Source: Haemonchus contortus
Lineage: Eukaryota; Nematoda; Chromadorea; Rhabditida; Trichostrongylidae
Length of the DNA: 64,000 bases
Assembly: GCA_000469685.2 (NCBI GenBank)
Contig: LS997563.1
Location: forward strand, 34,440,468 to 34,504,467
Direction: 5' to 3'
Shown: positions 62,101-64,000 of the stretch, one piece after another
How positions within the stretch are numbered: the stretch's first letter is position 1
How the letters are laid out: the number at the start of each line of letters is the position of its first letter
Position numbers and translations under genes: made by a program
Notes under the pieces: generated by a model
What the model saw: the letters and a program-made list of their open reading frames with translations, nothing else
The model's database searches: none
Told to the model about the DNA's origin: nothing

Positions 62101-64000
62101 GCCGCCCTACGAAATTCTGTCTAATTCCATTGCGTGCCCACTGGAAGACTAGTCCTGATACCAAAGTTTGGATTTATCATTTGGTCTACCTCTTTCGAGC
62201 TTTGACAGTAAGAGCAAAGGCGAAAACCTTGTAAGTGGGGAGCAGTGCAAGTATGTTAACGTCTCCCTCTCCCATGAGTAATATGCCGATGGAAAGGCAG
62301 CCACATCTGCCCACACAATCCGGGTGACTTCACGAATGATTGAACAAACTCTTAAATAACGGCTTTCGATACATAATAGATGTGGGCGTCCGACTTATTG
62401 AGGTCATCACCATGTCTTCCTCCGGGACAGCCCACGACTTACTAAATGTGGATGCTCCGACTAGGAAAATCAGATATGCCGTCATTTTTAACCCTAACTG
62501 ACTGATTAACCATTTCACAGTCTACCTCTAGTTTAAGAAAGCTTAGCTTCTCTGCACACAGCAGTAAATATGAAGCTAAAAACAACTTCGACTGGAGAAA
62601 GAAAAACTATCTCATACAAAATGTGAGTCGCCCTTTGTATTACAAAAACGGTATCGATGGAATTCCACCTTTCTGGAAACTCCTATAACTGAGACCGTCT
62701 TGTCAAGAAAACGTCTTGTAGTCATTGTTCAAGACGCAGTTTTTTCCATCAGTACCGCTGCGACAATGAGGACATTTGCTGAATAGGTCAGCACTCATCA
62801 TCTCAACCTAGCAACGAAATCAGAATGATATTTCAGGAACGGTTTTTGTCTTGAGTTAAAGGTGAACCTGAAGGGAATCCGTTGAGTGACGTTGATGCCA
62901 TTACCTGAGTTCCTCAGAGAGTTTTTACCCTCGAATGAAGTGATGATATGCACTACGGCGCTAAAAACTGCAGTTTCCCCTTCATACGACTTCTAGAGGA
63001 ATGTCATTGTCAGAGGACTGTAAGGGTGGTGAAAGTTGCTACTGCCGTAAGAGTTTCACTTTATCAGAAATCGGTTTTTCTGGGGATAAGTGTTCGGCCG
63101 GCTCTGGGCTCTCATCTTTCTCCCGGGAAGACCGTCATTCTAGAGCCCATTCTTGAGAAGGGACAGTAATTGTAGACTTTTTGTCTTCAATCATTGGCTT
63201 GCTCATTAGCCAGTAAGTAAGAAGTCAACAAAACGACCCGATTCTATCCTTCCCAGATCCGACCTCACCTGGGCCTCCAGTCATATGTGAACTCAATGAT
63301 TCGGGCTTTTGAGCTACTCTCGAGAGCGGCGAGAGCGGTGCCCCAGAAATATTTTCCGGACCAATAGTTCAATTCTGCACAAGGATGAATGGATGATGCG
63401 TCAGAAACGCTTTTCATCCTGAGCTTTGAAAAAAGCATTTGGCAGCGGTCCCATCCCTGATAGAGAAGGGGTCCCAAACTATGACTAAAAGCAAAAAAGC
63501 CATAGTCCCTTCTGGAAAGTTTAAAAAAGGATTTCTTCCAACTGAATGCAGTAGTTCGAATGAATTTCTATCTAAACACATCACATTATTAGGAACTCAA
63601 TTCGAATTTTAGACCTATTCAATAGACATGGTCCTAGTGCAAGGTCATGACTGTAGACTCTTAAGGCAGGCTTCATAAGGCCTGAGTTCCACCAAGGCGT
63701 CTTACAAAAGATGTTCCCAACGCTCCGTAGAAAAAACGTTTGAGTCCGAATCCCGTGGCACTACAAGTCTTCCTTTCAAGCCTCATATATGATCTTTCAC
63801 GGGAATTCATCGACATCAAAGGACCCCGTTGCGATTTCGGAGTGATAAATATCAAAAGTGCTTCGTCAGCTTGTTCTTAGGTCCGAACCCACGAAAAGGT
63901 TTTTCAAAAAACAGATTGTATTTAACTATTCAAACCCCTCCTATGAACATCAAGCTCCGCCAGCTTTCGCTCGGGCAAAAACAGCTGTCTTAACAAATAG
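59164..64000. other. Region upstream of the SLC4 gene; no supported gene
   Basis: The part nearest the transporter start (59164-59340) is GC-richer and may include its promoter or 5' UTR. Beyond that, frames are short except one of 169 codons listed separately. I recognise no domain, RNA gene or SINE copy here. Confidence 0.4.
60129..60638 (-). CDS. Hypothetical 169-codon open frame
   Basis: The longest unassigned frame in the upstream region. It begins MRHPLLVKRRNSLLIYSLFY, then LSVVSLA, a basic start and hydrophobic run like a signal peptide or membrane anchor, and ends in a Lys/Arg/Ser-rich part. No splice partner, known domain or strong start context was found, and an 85-codon frame overlaps on the other strand. 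It may be chance. Confidence 0.18.
   Translation of the reverse strand: MRHPLLVKRRNSLLIYSLFYLSVVSLATNTYTFHVHVATRDNYPPMTATAFAHGFVGVPEVARFPTQIVSGPLKSSPSSCHFKLLAMLLWKDTWEARERRKNSELRQSSTIVKSVRSRLRRTTFKKSKVSECKKRKSGYRQPFVSLRTLSLFAIHKMPDTMVYGSTTLQ

Overview
The window looks like nuclear DNA of a nematode. All three real genes are spliced, with GT..AG introns and acceptors mostly of the TTTCAG type. The rest is AT-leaning DNA full of decayed transposons. The long, transposon-filled introns suggest a parasitic species with an expanded genome, perhaps a strongylid or hookworm relative; that last step is inference. There are no bacterial-style operons, CRISPR arrays, rRNA genes or convincing tRNA genes.

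Layout. (1) About 941-8161, + strand: the 3' seventeen exons of a SAPS-domain regulatory subunit of protein phosphatase 6 (saps-1 / PPP6R type); its first exon or exons lie before the window. (2) 8162-11879: intergenic DNA holding a broken Tc1-type transposase that a 264-bp foldback element has split. (3) 11880-14787, + strand: a complete eight-exon RagA GTPase gene (raga-1, 309 codons), followed 95 bp later by a perfect 29-bp inverted repeat. (4) 14951-29582: a gene-poor stretch with a mariner-like transposase relic, a TTAA-flanked MITE, a decayed non-LTR retrotransposon and tRNA-derived SINE copies. (5) 29583-59124, - strand: a 19-exon, 1007-codon SLC4-family transporter closest to SLC4A11, with introns up to 11.5 kb that carry more SINEs, a piggyBac-type MITE and other repeats. 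(6) 59164-64000: upstream DNA with no gene I can defend.

The exon models for the three genes were built by hand. Each joins in phase through every splice junction and ends at a stop codon; the SLC4A11-like CDS sums to 3024 nt and the RagA CDS to 930 nt. RagA (nutrient sensing on lysosomes, upstream of TORC1) and the PP6 regulator are both signalling proteins. The transporter is a plasma-membrane protein on the opposite strand, and nothing in the sequence shows that the three are co-regulated.

The clearest structural novelty is the repeat landscape: at least nine copies of one tRNA-derived SINE family, two TTAA-flanked MITEs of different families, a nested foldback-in-Tc1 insertion, and the long perfect hairpin just past raga-1.
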